Shown here piece after piece: positions 39,001 to 50,800 of a stretch of 64,000 bases of DNA (its first letter is position 1; every line of letters begins with the position of its first letter). Source of the stretch: Sphagnum compactum. Lineage: Eukaryota; Bryophyta; Sphagnopsida; Sphagnales. The notes under the pieces were generated by a model. The model was not told the origin of the DNA. It saw nothing but the letters and a program-made list of their open reading frames with translations, and searched no databases. The stretch lies in NCBI GenBank assembly GCA_965153455.1, contig OZ234493.1, positions 7,182,213 to 7,246,212 of the forward strand, read 5' to 3'. Both the position numbers and the translations under genes were made by a program.

Positions 39001-42000
39001 CCCCAAAAAGTTTTAACAAAAAAAAAAAACTCTAAAATAATCACACAAAAAAAAAGGTACACACAAACAAGGGAGATGCATCCCCATTAGAGGGTGGTGC
39101 TACTACCCCTCTTTCAAGTATACCCAAAAACTTCCAATAAGCAATTTTCTTTGGTCATCAAGTCCTCTCCATCTACAAATGCCCTCATATTAGGCTACCA
39201 CATATTCTTTCGAAAAGATCAAAACCACCTTCACAATATTTCATATCAAAATGTACACACAACCTATCATAACATACTCCATGTATCCCCCACCAAAACC
39301 TCATCAAACATATATTAACAAAAAGGCATCCTTTAACTATATCTTTAGAAAGTAGTATCTAGGTTAAAAATTGTAATATATTCTTGTGTGATGTTGTAAT
39401 TTTGCATCATGTGAATTTATGGGAAAAAACAACATAACAAAACCCATCATTTCATGCGTAAAACCTCTCCCCATATGTAGGTAGATTCATGAGTTAATAC
39501 CAATAAATCTAGACATTTGAAGTATTATCCTTTCAATCCACTTTATATTTAGGTTTCTATTTGGGATGCTATTTTATAGTATACTTATGCATAAAAGAGT
39601 TATTTTGCCTAAATAGAATAGTATGTAACATAAAACCTAATATATGACATTATGGAAATGGTTTACTATTGAAAAACACTAGGAAAATCAACTTATGAAC
39701 TAATTATCTACTTATAGTAAGCATTGTACACTTGACCTTACAGAAAAAACAAGTTTTGTAAAGCACATTCAAGGTCTAATGGATGTTTCAATGGATTTAT
39801 GATTACAAAAGTTATTTAGGAATATGTTCAGTTTTATTGATGATATTATCAATTCCTATTATCAAATGCAAGAAAATAATAATCTTAATAAGAAGATATT
39901 TGCTTGGATGGAATTTCCCACTTTTGAAGATATTGTGTTTGGAATCCTCATTTCATGTCCTCAAAGTCCATAAAGGGAAAGTATATTAGGCTAAGATTAC
40001 ATAATGTGTGTGTGATTAGCAACCTTTGCCAAAGGATACCATGAAAGTCATTTTTTCACATCTCCTCAAGAATGAGTGGAAAGTCATTCCTATTTAGTGC
40101 TTGAAGGTTTACATAGCTCCTTGTCATTGTGATGGTGAAAGGAATCATTTTCTACAAAGCTTCCCAACAACTCCTAACTTAATGTATGTTGACATAATTG
40201 TGAAATGGGTTCAATTTTGACCATTTGACCTTTAAACATCAAATTTGTATCACCTATGTGAGTTTCAAAATAAAGCAAAATTTTGGTAGGGAAAAAATTG
40301 TTGGACATGTTAAATGTTTTTGCCCCAATTTTTGATCAAGCCCAAAGTGACAATCATCAATAGTAGAATTTAGCCAAATTTGGTTACATATCATATATAA
40401 AATGGAAATAAACATGACAATCTTTTTATATTCTTGGTTATGCTCTTAAATTATAAAAAATTGGTGGGTTGGAAACTGTTTTCCACATTTTGGTAAATGT
40501 AGGTCATTTTTCCCATGAAAAACCCTTTGTATCGATCAAAATCATGTTTTTTAGGTTGAAAATTTGCAAAATTTTGCCAATAAAAAATCATTAGACACAT
40601 TGGACAAGCTTGATCTTTTTGACTTTTTTCATCATGTGATAATGGCTTAAACCTTAAACCCTTAACCCTAAAAACATGGATTATTGACAATTACCCTATA
40701 CGAATATTTAGCATAACATATATAATAATGGATAACATATTTGAAAGACATTGAACCTAGAAAAAAACCCTAGGGAGAAAGTGAAGTTATACTTAAGAAA
40801 TCTAGGTATTCAATGGAATGATTTGTAAATCTAAAAAAACCCATTTTATTTTTTTTCATTTTGGTCAAAGAAAGGTTTATCATCTTCAAATATATGGTTG
40901 GTATTTAAAGGAAATGGATTGGTTGTTGGTAAATTATTTTGGAGGGTCCAAAACTAAAAGAATATTAGTGTCTCCAATGTTTTTTCAATATCTTTGAATG
41001 TGTTTTCTTATTTATCCCCAATTCTTCACATCATCATCCCTTTATATTATATTACCAACAATTTTTTCAGTATTCTTATTCATAAATTAAATGTAAATCG
41101 TTATTAATGGAAAAATGAATTAGAATGGTACTTTAGCATAAAGAATGTTTGGACTTATGAAGGTTATTTTTTCAATTAAATCCTTACTAGAACATCAATC
41201 ATTTTAAATACCAATTTTAATGTGTGTCATTGGCTTGCATCCCAAAAGGATTTAACATTAAATGGTGACAAGTTTTTAGAACTTGTCTGCATATTTTTTT
41301 AAATGATATTAAATTGAAATAAAAATCTGAATGTGGTGAAAAAACTCTATTTGTTTTTTATAATTTGGTTTTTTCATTAAAAATGAGTATTGTGACAAAA
41401 ACTCCATTATTATTATTATTATTATTTCATTTTGAGAAAAAATGCACCAAAAAACATTGTAGCACATAGGTTAGATCACACAACATTTACACATTATATA
41501 AAACATTCACAATATAAAAGAAGAAACTTACATGTTTTTGGGTTACATTACTCATAGGTTTAAAATTTAATCTTTATGTGGGTTACACTCGATGAGGAAT
41601 TCATTACGTGCATTTAAAGATCTCACTTGATGAGGATCATTCATCGAAGACACAAGTTTGTTTTTATGAACACTTTCATAATTAAAAAAACACATCAAAG
41701 AATCCATCCGGAATCAAAATCCCTAAACCCTAAACCCTAAAGCTTTCAGATGGGTGCGTAAGAAATGTTCCCATGAAGTTCCCCTAAAATAACTGAACTC
41801 AGAGTTCCCATTAGTAACAAACAAGGTGAAATCAAACTAAAAAAAACTAACAATTGTTCTCTAGTCTCTCTAACACTAAAAAGGAGAGCCTAAATAAATA
41901 AATAAATAAATAAATATAATTAATTACATAATTTTATAATAGATTTTTTTTTTGAAAAATAGGAAATTTTGACTCAATCAAGCCCCTCTCTGGAGTCTGG

Positions 42001-42110
42001 AGTCAGCAATCAAAAGGACAAAGACTATATAAGCATTTATGGAGCTAACTAAGTTATGTCTGGAAATGGACCAAAGTATGGTGATGGGGGTCAGGTTCCT
42101 TCTCAACATT
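36090..42110. other. A+T-rich intergenic DNA
   Basis: No supported gene. The plus frame at 36626-36919 (97 codons) is open but unrecognised. Three telomere-like CCCTAAA repeats lie at 41721-41741. (ATT)n and (AAAT)n microsatellites lie near 41408-41427 and 41893-41916. The rest looks like decayed repeat DNA. Confidence 0.4.
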
Positions 42111-42120
42111 AATAACCCAA

Positions 42121-42199
42121 ACCCATTATTATTTACACAAAAATAAAATAAAAATAAAAACCCATTATTATTTACACAAAAATAAAATAAAATAAAATA
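42121..42199. repeat. Two-copy tandem repeat, 39-bp unit
   Basis: ACCCATTATTATTTACACAA followed by an AAATAAAATA tail occurs at 42121 and again at 42160, nearly identical. The A-rich tail differs slightly in length between copies. Confidence 0.8.
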
Positions 42200-42221
42200 G
42201 GTCCTTATTATTGCAGAGGCT

Positions 42222-42225
<4 letters not shown>

Positions 42226-42255
<30 letters not shown>
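42226..42255. repeat. (GA)n microsatellite
   Basis: Fifteen uninterrupted GA units. Confidence 0.9.
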
Positions 42256-42258
<3 letters not shown>

Positions 42259-42338
42259 CATAAAAGAAGAAGCAAAAACAAGAAAACTTGAAGAGCTCAA
42301 AGGAGTAGAACAATAGACTAGTACCCTTGTGGAATGTG

Positions 42339-42710
42339 TCACTAATCCAAGTGTGAACATGGCCTTGACAATAGAGTTCAATTGTGAATTTTTTTTTAAT
42401 TTTAAAATTACAATTAGTTTTCAATCCTCAAAATCGTTCAAAATTCTATATCTCCCCCATTGTAGGTCTAAAAATTTACAAAATTGCCTCCAAGAAATTC
42501 CACTTATCGAGGGCTTTTCATTGGTACCAATAATGTACTCAATTTTTTTGAAAAATTTTTAATTAAAATTTTGTTGAATTTTTTTGATGACAAAATTGTT
42601 CAATTATTCAATAACTCTTGTAACATAGATGTAAAACATTATGAAACCTTGGCGAATCCTATTGATTGAAAGGCTTTCCAACGGTACCAAGAGCAAGGTG
42701 AGGGTTTCAT
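42339..42710 (+). repeat. Dispersed repeat family, copy A
   Basis: This is one of at least four related segments in the window (also 43295-43510 with 43885-44020, 45280-45500 and 54095-54470). Shared ordered blocks are GTGTGAAC, an A+T-rich TTTTCAAT part, AGGTCTAAAAATTTACAAAA, TTGCCTCCA, a GGGCTTTTCATTGGTACCAA block, and then a second version of the last part about 170 bp later, AAGGCTTTCCAACGGTACCA. No coding capacity or terminal structure was recognised. Confidence 0.55.
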
Positions 42711-43137
42711 GGTTTGGGAGATCTCAACACGACAAACAAACAAAACATATAACCTACCTTTTTTTAAAAGAGAGATATTTTTTAAAAATTACATCATGGC
42801 CCAATCAAAAATCATCCTATTCTTTAAAAAAAAAATTAAAAAAAAACCGGAGAAAAAAAATTCTCCATTTTTACTAGAAATATGCAAAATGAAACCTTGG
42901 GCTAATGTATGTATTAAAGCATGATAGTCTTCTTTGCTTTTTTTTTTTGGGTTAAAAATTAACCAATGGAAATAAAATAGAATAATTTTTAAATTTTTTT
43001 AATGTAAATGGCAAGGCCACAATGTGACACACCCGTTGTTTATACACACACACACACACATAATTTGGTACCTAAAGAGAGAAAGAAAATAGAGCAAAGG
43101 ATCAAAGTTTTTTGAAGTTATGTTCTCATGTTATGTA

Positions 43138-43222
43138 GGTTTAGGGTTTAGGGTTTAAACCTGGACTGAATGAAATGTATAAAACTGTGTGTAAGTGTAG
43201 TTAGGTTTAGGGTTTAGGGTTA
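43138..43222 (+). repeat. Two short telomere-like tracts
   Basis: TAGGTTTAGGGTTTAGGG occurs at 43138-43156 and TTTAGGGTTTAGGGTT at 43205-43222, in the same orientation, 66 bases apart. They are interstitial and too short to be a functional telomere. Confidence 0.75.
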
Positions 43223-43294
43223 ATTCAACATTGAAAGTATACTAGTGTGGCCTCTATGTGGTTGGTCGGGTGTGAATTCATGGCTATGGTAACT

Positions 43295-44020
43295 ATTCCA
43301 AGTGTGAACACTTGACAATATAGAGCCCAATTGTGAAAAAAAATAATATTAAAATTTTGAATTGATTTTCAATGATGGAAAATTATTATTCAAAATTCAA
43401 TTTACCTTAGGTCTAAAAATTTATGAAATCACCTCCATAAAATCTCACTCATCTTTCAAGCACCTTACACTACACAATATTGACCCCCCATTTCCCTAAC
43501 ATTTTTGGGAGTTAATTTTATTGAATTTTCAATGACATAAAAACCTACTTGTTTTTTTTTGCATTGTATATGTCGAGGTGTGATTATATTATAATATAAT
43601 TATTGTCTAACAACTAGTAGGTTTTATGAAAAATGTAAAGCTTGTGAACACGTGTTTGTAGGCTTTATGTTTTTCATCAAGCATGCCTATGAATTTTATT
43701 TTTTGATGATGGTAATAACCCATTGGGTATCATGAGATTTTTTTTATTAAAAAGAAACCTAGCTTGGTTTTTTAATGCCAAGTAAAGCCCTCGGGGTCCC
43801 TCCCACCTCAAGGGCATTTATTCTACTAAAGCTCCACCTCGAGAGCTTTATTGTACGCAAAATTATTCATTCAATATTCAACAACTCGCACCATGTAAGT
43901 CAAAACATTACAAAACTACCTCAATGTGCCTTGTACATAGCAAGGGCCTTCCAACGGTAACAAGAGTGCAACAATGGGCACCAATGTTGGTTTGGAGACA
44001 TCTCGAGATGACAAACCAAA
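43295..44020 (+). repeat. Dispersed repeat family, copy B (split)
   Basis: The first half (43295-43510) matches copy A from GTGTGAACACTTGACAATA through AGGTCTAAAAATTTA. The second half (43885-44020) carries the GTCAAAACATTACAAAAC and GGGCCTTCCAACGGTAACAA blocks. Between them lies about 370 bp of other sequence, so the copy has probably been interrupted. Confidence 0.45.
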
Positions 44021-44354
44021 ACAACAAACAAAACAAGGGGTGTGTCACACACTTGTGTGGCCTTGCCATTTACATTACAAAGTATCTTAAGGCAAAAGAA
44101 GAAGAATTATGAAAACTCAAATATTTCACCATGCAATAATATAATCTTCAAAAAAGAATCCTCTAAAAGAAACCAAAATCCTTCAAGATATTATAACTCT
44201 ATAATAACTAATCTCAAGTATCAACACAAGCCAAAAATACTCATCTTTAAAAAACCCTCATATAAAAATAGACTTATTATTATTACCAAATTTGGAAGAC
44301 TACCCAAATTTCAAATAATAATAATTTAAAATATTTTTATTATTAAATATTAAA

Positions 44355-44390
<36 letters not shown>

Positions 44391-45170
44391 AATTTGGAAG
44401 ACTAACCAAATATTGGCAAAGGAGACTTAGTTGTTCTCTATTAGCTTGCTTTGTTCTTTTTCTTTTTTTTTGGGTATGAAAATTATTTTAGGTTAAAATT
44501 TTATCTTACCTAGTTAAATGAGTTTATTATCTCTCATGATTTTGTTTGAACCTGTCATAAAGGGCAAAGACCCATTGTGTGATGAGTGTCACTTTTTGTT
44601 AAGTTAAATTGACTTAGTCCCCCCCCCTCCAACCCCCTTTGCAACCCTTTGTAAGGTGGCTCTCTAGTCTAGATAGCTCAATCTAATGATCAACTTAATG
44701 CAAAAGTGGACATTACTACAACCCTAGTAAGTATGGTTGTTTCACTCATCCAGACCCTCTTTTTTTTTTTTTTTTTTACACAAAATAATGGCTCTTCTCT
44801 TCTTGTCTCTCTGACCTCAATGGGAAAAAATAATTAAATAATTTAATAATTAAAAAAATTTAAAAAGAAGAAAAAGAGAAAAAAAATTTCATGTACAAGA
44901 ATATAAGCCATTATTGACAGAGCCATGGTTGATGATAATACATCTATACTTGGTGGGTTTCATCCATCTGGATGTTAAGTAAATATCATGCTTACTACCT
45001 TACTTACTATATGAACTTGGTGGGTTTTCATCCACCACTTAGCAACCTCACCCCACCCCCCAAAAGCTCCGACCTAGTAAGTCTCAACAAGTTCATACCA
45101 GCCCCCTATTCGAACCTGGTGATTTAAAATTTGAAAGATTTTTGGTTTTTATTTTTTATTTTTAAATTTA
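44021..45170. other. A+T-rich intergenic DNA
   Basis: Contains a (TTA)n microsatellite near 44355-44385 and several poly(T) and poly(A) runs. ACCAAATTTGGAAGACTA-like text occurs at about 44286 and 44387, a short direct repeat about 100 bp apart. No gene is supported. Confidence 0.4.
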
Positions 45171-45173
45171 AAT

Positions 45174-45290
45174 GGAGGTTTAGGGTTTTTTTTTAGGTTT
45201 TCAAGTTTGAGGTTTGTGATTGAAAAAGCAAGAGGAGGTTTAGGGTTTCTTTTAGGTTTTCAAGTTTGAGGTTTGTGATTGAAACTAGTT
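45174..45290 (+). repeat. Two-copy tandem repeat, 60-bp unit with TTTAGGG motif
   Basis: GGAGGTTTAGGGTTT followed by AGGTTTTCAAGTTTGAGGTT and TGTGATTGAAA occurs at 45174 and 45234. The copies are nearly identical apart from T-run length and a short spacer. Confidence 0.8.
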
Positions 45291-45500
45291 ACCCAACTAT
45301 ATATTTTCTCCTTCTAAAACCATTTTCTTGTAATTTAGTTGAATTTTCAATTGCAAATAATAATACTTAAAATTCAATATCTCCCAATCCTTAGGCCTAA
45401 AATTATTTTCTAAATTGCCTTCATTAAATCCTACTCACTAATGGATTTCCAATCATACCAAAAACATGCCCAAATTCCCCTTCTAATTTTTAGTTGTGAT
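45280..45500 (+). repeat. Dispersed repeat family, copy C
   Basis: GAAACTAGTTACCCAACTA, CTCCTTCTAAAA, a TTGAATTTTCAAT part, ATTGCCTTCATTAAATC and CTACTCACTAATGGATTTCC match the start of the copy at 54095-54300 block by block. Confidence 0.5.
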
Positions 45501-46260
45501 TTAAATGAATGGATGGATGGATGGATTTGTAATTTGAGCAATTTTATTTTTTTTAAGCTTTGGATGTTGGACTAACTTGAGTTTAACAAAAAGCTTCATT
45601 GAAAGAAGAAGGCTTCATTTCAATAGAAGCTTTTCATGGATGGAATTTGTGCATTTGTGATTTGTAAGCTTTGGATTTTGGAATACTTATAAGAATTCTA
45701 AAAACATATTTGCCAAAAAATGTTGTTTCAAAGAAAAACCCATTCAATTGTTTTTCCTACTAAATTATTGTGAATGGACTCAGTGTGTAGACTTAGATTA
45801 AAATTTTAAAACATATAAACATATATTAAGTTTCTAAAATTAATGGAGATGAAAGCACACACTACAGCTGAGTTTTTGTCTTTGTAAAGAAAGTGAAAAT
45901 TTAAAAATAAAATAAAATAAAAACAAAACAAAAACAAAGAGGGTTGAATGTAAAGTAGGTATGCTTAAAAAAGTAGATGAATTGGGGTTGTTTTGCAAAT
46001 CTTCCAAGAAATCCAAAAACCCAAAACCCCAAATCTCAAGGAGATACCAAAATGAAAAAGCTGCCACAGAAGAGTGATGGTTCCATATCCCATGTGCAAA
46101 ACCCATCCAGTGCACACACCACTCATGCTCACTGCCTCACTCACTCACTTATTTTGAATTTTCCAGCTTCTTTTTTTTTCTGAGCTATATTTTCAGCTCA
46201 GAAAAAAGAAAGCATGAAAATTTGACAACAACAAAAAATAAAAAATAAAAAATAAAAATA

Positions 46261-46320
46261 GCAAGCAAGCAAGCAAGCAAGCAATCAATCAATCAATCAA
46301 TCAATCAATTAATTAATTAA
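46261..46320. repeat. Compound tetranucleotide array: (GCAA)6 (TCAA)6 (TTAA)3
   Basis: The 60 bases are perfectly regular: six GCAA, then six TCAA, then three TTAA. Each unit type differs from the next by one base. Confidence 0.95.
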
Positions 46321-46599
46321 TAAAAATCCCCATTAGTTCTTCACACTGGAAGCAGAAGCTAGCCTAACTGCTTGACTGCTGTTGCACTGTTGCTGTTCAA
46401 AGTTGTAGACTTTATGAAACTGTCCTAAGTATCTTTGCAGTTGCAGTCACAGACACAGATCACACACAGAGAGACAGAGAGAGAGAGAGAGAAGGATAGA
46501 TAGAGAGAGAGAGAGAGTTTTGACAGACAGATTGATGACTTTAGGAGTTATACCCACAAAAAAAAATGGGAAAAAAAATCCCATTTTGTAGTGAAGTTT

Positions 46600-46860
46600 G
46601 CAACTTTATATATATATATCTCTCTGTGTCTGTGTGCTGTGTGCAGACTTTTCTCTGTGCACAAGTCTGCAAGGTTTGCAAGAACTGCTTTTGAAAGGAG
46701 ATGTGTTTGAACAAGTTTGTTTTTTTTTTTGTCTTTTTTTCTTGTGGATATGGGCACAGTCACAATTGGGTTATACCTCCCATAAGAATCACAAGTCCTT
46801 ACTTTGATGTGCTAGAAATACAAAGAAAACAGTTATTAGCCAACAAGTTTGTAGTTTGTA

Positions 46861-46892
<32 letters not shown>

Positions 46893-47803
46893 TCAAAAGA
46901 GAGCTCTCTTCTTTCTTCTTTCGTCTCTGGCTGTGTGTCTGCTGTGTCTGCAAGTTTGCATTTTAAGCTTTGCAAGAATGGGGTTTTGTGTTTTTTGGTC
47001 TGAATGAGATGTTTTTGAACCAGCTAACTTTTTCTTTTTCTGCAGAGTCTGTGTACACAGTCACATAATGAGGGTACACACACCCAGGTCTCCCCACAGG
47101 ATTCACCATCATCATCATTAGTCCTTACTTTGGAGTTCTAGAAATGCAAAAGAGACCTGTTAGAACTCTAGAATAGCAGCCGTGTTTCAAAGCTGTGTGC
47201 AAGCAATTACAACTGGGTTCTTTTGAACTTCCAGGAGATGTAATGTAACTAGAGCTTTTGCACAAAGTTTGGTTTTTTGCAGTCTATATAGACAGACTAT
47301 GATGGTGGGCACAGTGACAATCAGAGTACATCATCCTCACAGCAGGAATCCTCAATCAGGAATAGTCCTCAAAAAACAAAGAAAAGTTGAGACTGTTTTT
47401 CTAAGCTCATCATGTTTATAAGCAGCAGCATGTGAGGAAGGAGGGGGACGGGAGGGGGGGCCTTATATGTGCACACTTGAAGAAAACATTTTCCAATCAT
47501 ACATTCTAGTTTGTGTGATAAGAGTAGATGATTTGATGGCTGATTGCCCTGAGCTCCTCCTCCTCCTGCTTCTGCAACAACCAGATGCTCGATATTCCTG
47601 CAGAAGTTGTCTTACACATGTCCATCAAAGTTCAACAAGACTCGTGGACCCTGCACCTTGCAAGCTCTCTGCAGGCAGGTACTTAGCAATAGACTTGCTC
47701 TGTGAACAAAGAGAGAAACCCACAATTCACAGTGCACAACAAGTAGTTGTCATTGTCTTTCTCGTCTTTGTGGTTGTTGTTGTTGCAGCTGCCAGCAGTG
47801 AGC
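46600..47803 (+). promoter_or_regulatory. Promoter or leader region of the EMS1-like gene, with three degenerate repeat modules
   Basis: The 1.2 kb before the receptor-kinase ATG is less A+T-rich than the intergenic DNA. A TATA-like run followed by CT repeats lies at 46608-46625, and a second CT-rich tract at 46861-46894. Three diverged copies of one module follow each other (about 46650-46825, 46945-47155, 47205-47390). Each has a GCAAG or GCACAAAG start, a GAGATGT block, a CACAGTCACA or CACAGTGACA block and an AGTCCTTACTTTG or AGTCCTCAAAAA block. It may be a long 5' UTR; the transcription start is not determined. Confidence 0.45.
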
Positions 47804-50800
47804 ATGGGGCTCAGCTCTAAGTCTTGTAGTTTCAGTGAGTGGAGATTCTTCTGCATGTATATTCCACAGTCAATGCAGCTGTTGCTGCTGTTCTTGCTTG
47901 TGTCTGGGGCTACATGCAGTAGCAATAGTAGCTCAGATGCAGAGGCTGCTCTTTTGGTCTTCAAGAATGAACTACTTGGTGCAGCTGGACTCAGTAGCTC
48001 AAGCAGCAGCAGCAATGATCCACTGGCGAATTGGGTCCCCAGCAACAACAACAACAACAACAACAATTCTTCTTCTTCTCCATTCTGTGAATGGACAGGA
48101 GTATATTGCAATGCGCTTGGTGAAGTGGACAGTCTCAATTTGGGGTCAATGGGCTTCACAGGAACCATTGCTCCTGAGCTTTGCTCCTTGTGGAGTCTCC
48201 AACATCTGGACCTGAGTAACAACAGCTTGTCTGGTAGCATTCCTTCTGAGATTGGCAATCTGGTCAACCTTCAGTACCTGGATCTGAACTCCAATCAGAA
48301 TCTGTCAGGAGCCATACCTTTAGAGCTTTTCAGCCTCCAGGATTTGTATTACTTGGATCTTAGCTACAATGCCATCTCTGGCAACATTCCATCGGAGCTT
48401 GGGAATCTGGTGAACTTGTCGACTTTGATCTTGGCTCGCAATGGCTTGCAAGGAAGTATTCCTGCGCAAATCGGGTACCTTGTCAAGCTCAATTGGCTTG
48501 ATCTGAAGATGAATTCTCTTACTGGAGTGTGTCCTGATCCTCAGTTCAGTCAGCTGGTGAACTTGCAGTATCTGGATCTCAGCAGCAATCAACTGTCGGG
48601 GAATCTACCAGCAGTTGAATCTTTGATGCAATTGCAGCATCTGGATTTGAGCTCCAATGGATTCTCTGGACCCATTCCGTCCACTTGGGGTGTGCAGCTT
48701 GTGAATGTTGCGTTTCTGGACCTCAGCAACAACTCTTTGTCTGGGGAGCTTCCCTTGGAGCTTTGGAGCATGACGGGACTCACAGAGCTGGTCCTGAGCA
48801 CCAACCCCTTGACTGGCAACATCCCTGACGACATCGGCAACCTCGTGAACTTGCAGACTTTGTCTCTGGGAACCAGCTATCTCAGCGGCCCCATTCCTTC
48901 GCAAATCTCTCGTTGCAAGAACTTGCAGAAGCTGGACTTGGGTGGTAGCGATTTCTCTGGTAGCATCCCTGACTCCATCGGCGAGCTTCAGAACTTGACC
49001 ACTCTCAATCTTCCTAGCACCAAACTCAACAGCTCCATTCCCGCTTCTCTCGGCAACTGCACAAGTTTGGAGGTAAGCAGCAGCAGCAGCAGCAGAGCTT
49101 GCCGACGACCCGCGGACATTCTTCTGTCTGTCTGTGTGCATGATCTTCTTGTGATCAATCTTCTTTCTTCTGATGCTTGTTTTTTTGTGTTTTGGGGGTC
49201 TTCTTGCGAGTTGAACAGATTCTGAATCTTGCGCTGAACTCGCTGAGTGGTGAGATTCCGGAGGAGCTTGCGCAGTTGGAGAATATCGTGTCCTTCATCG
49301 TCAATGGCAATCAGCTCACAGGCACAGTGCCTTCATGGTTCAGCAAATGGCAAGACGTGTCGACGATCTTCCTGTCCAACAATGAGTTGAGCGGAAGCAT
49401 CCCGCCGGAGCTCGGCAACTGTTCCAATCTCAAGTTCTTGTACATCGACAACAATCTGTTGTCAGGAACCATCCCGAGTGAGCTTTGCAATGCGGCTAAT
49501 CTCGACACTTTGAGTCTCATCGGCAACAAACTTTCGGGTGACATCTCCACCATCTTCATGGGTTGCACCAACTTGACGCAAATCGATTTGTCTCTCAACT
49601 ACTTGTCCGGGAGCATTCCTGCCTATCTGGGGACCAACCTTCCCAAGCTCCTCATTCTCTCCCTCGCCAGCAACAATCTCTCAGGTCCCATTCCTGACGA
49701 GCTCTGGAACTCCAATTCTCTCAACCAAATCCAGTTGAACGGCAATGCTCTCAACGGGAGCTTGTCTCCTCTGGTCGCGAATCTCACCGGTCTCCAGTAT
49801 CTAGATCTCGACGACAACGAGCTTGAAGGTATCATTCCTCCGGAGATCGGCTCTCTTTCCCTTCTCTCTTACCTCTCCATCAACAACAACAGATTGTCTG
49901 GTGAGATTCCTGTTCAGCTCTGCAACTGTGTGCAACTCACGACCCTGGATCTGGGAAGAAACTCGTTATCTGGAGCTATCCCGAGCCAGATCGGGCAACT
50001 GATCAATCTGGATTACCTCGTGCTATCCTACAATAATCTTTCGGGGTCCATCCCGAGTGAAATCTCAGCGGATTTCCAAATGGTGGCGATGCCGGTTTCC
50101 AGCTTCGTGCAGCACCATGGGACTCTAGACTTGTCGTGGAACCATCTCTCCGGGAGCATCCCGGCAGAGATGAGCGATTGCGCGGTGCTAGTAGAGTTGC
50201 TACTGGCGGGCAATGAGTTCACGGGTTCCATCCCGCCGCAGCTCGCTAGACTTACCAACCTCACCACCTTGGATCTCTCTTGCAACCAGCTCAGTGGCGA
50301 GATCCCAGAGGAGCTCGGACAGTCGCCGCATTTGCAAGGACTCAATCTCGCGTACAACGACTTGACGGGATCCATCCCCGCGCAGTTGGGCGGAATCCAG
50401 AGCCTCGTGAAGCTGAACTTGACAGGGAATCGCTTGTCGGGAGGCATCCCTAACGAGCTCGGGAATCTAACAGGTCTTTCGCATATGGATTTCAGCGACA
50501 ACGAGCTCAGCGGCGAGATCCCGGCTTTCCTCTCCAATCTCGTTTCCGTAGTGGGTTTGTACTTGCAGAAGAATCGTCTCAACGGCAGCATTGTCGGATT
50601 GTTATCCGAGAGCACGGCATGGCACCAGATGCAGACGCTGAATTTGAGTCACAATCTACTCTCGGGTCCGATCCCGAGCACCATCGGCAATCTCTCTGGT
50701 CTTTCGTATCTGGATGTGCGAGGAAACGAGCTGGAGGGAGCGATCCCGAACGAGCTCGGCAAGCTCAGTCAGCTGATGTATCTAGATCTCTCGGCGAACC

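Noticed and set aside
46261-46320. Regular tetranucleotide array as a CRISPR-like structure
   Set aside because: No spacers; it is a plain compound microsatellite in a plant nuclear context.
47747-47803. Upstream extension of the receptor-kinase frame to 47747
   Set aside because: The codon at 47747 is TTG, not ATG. The first in-frame ATG is at 47804, and a signal peptide is already present after it.
48605-49141. Long minus-strand open frames (178-195 codons) opposite the EMS1-like gene
   Set aside because: They mirror the regular codon pattern of the LRR coding strand, show no domain, and continue across the intron junction; they are antisense shadows.
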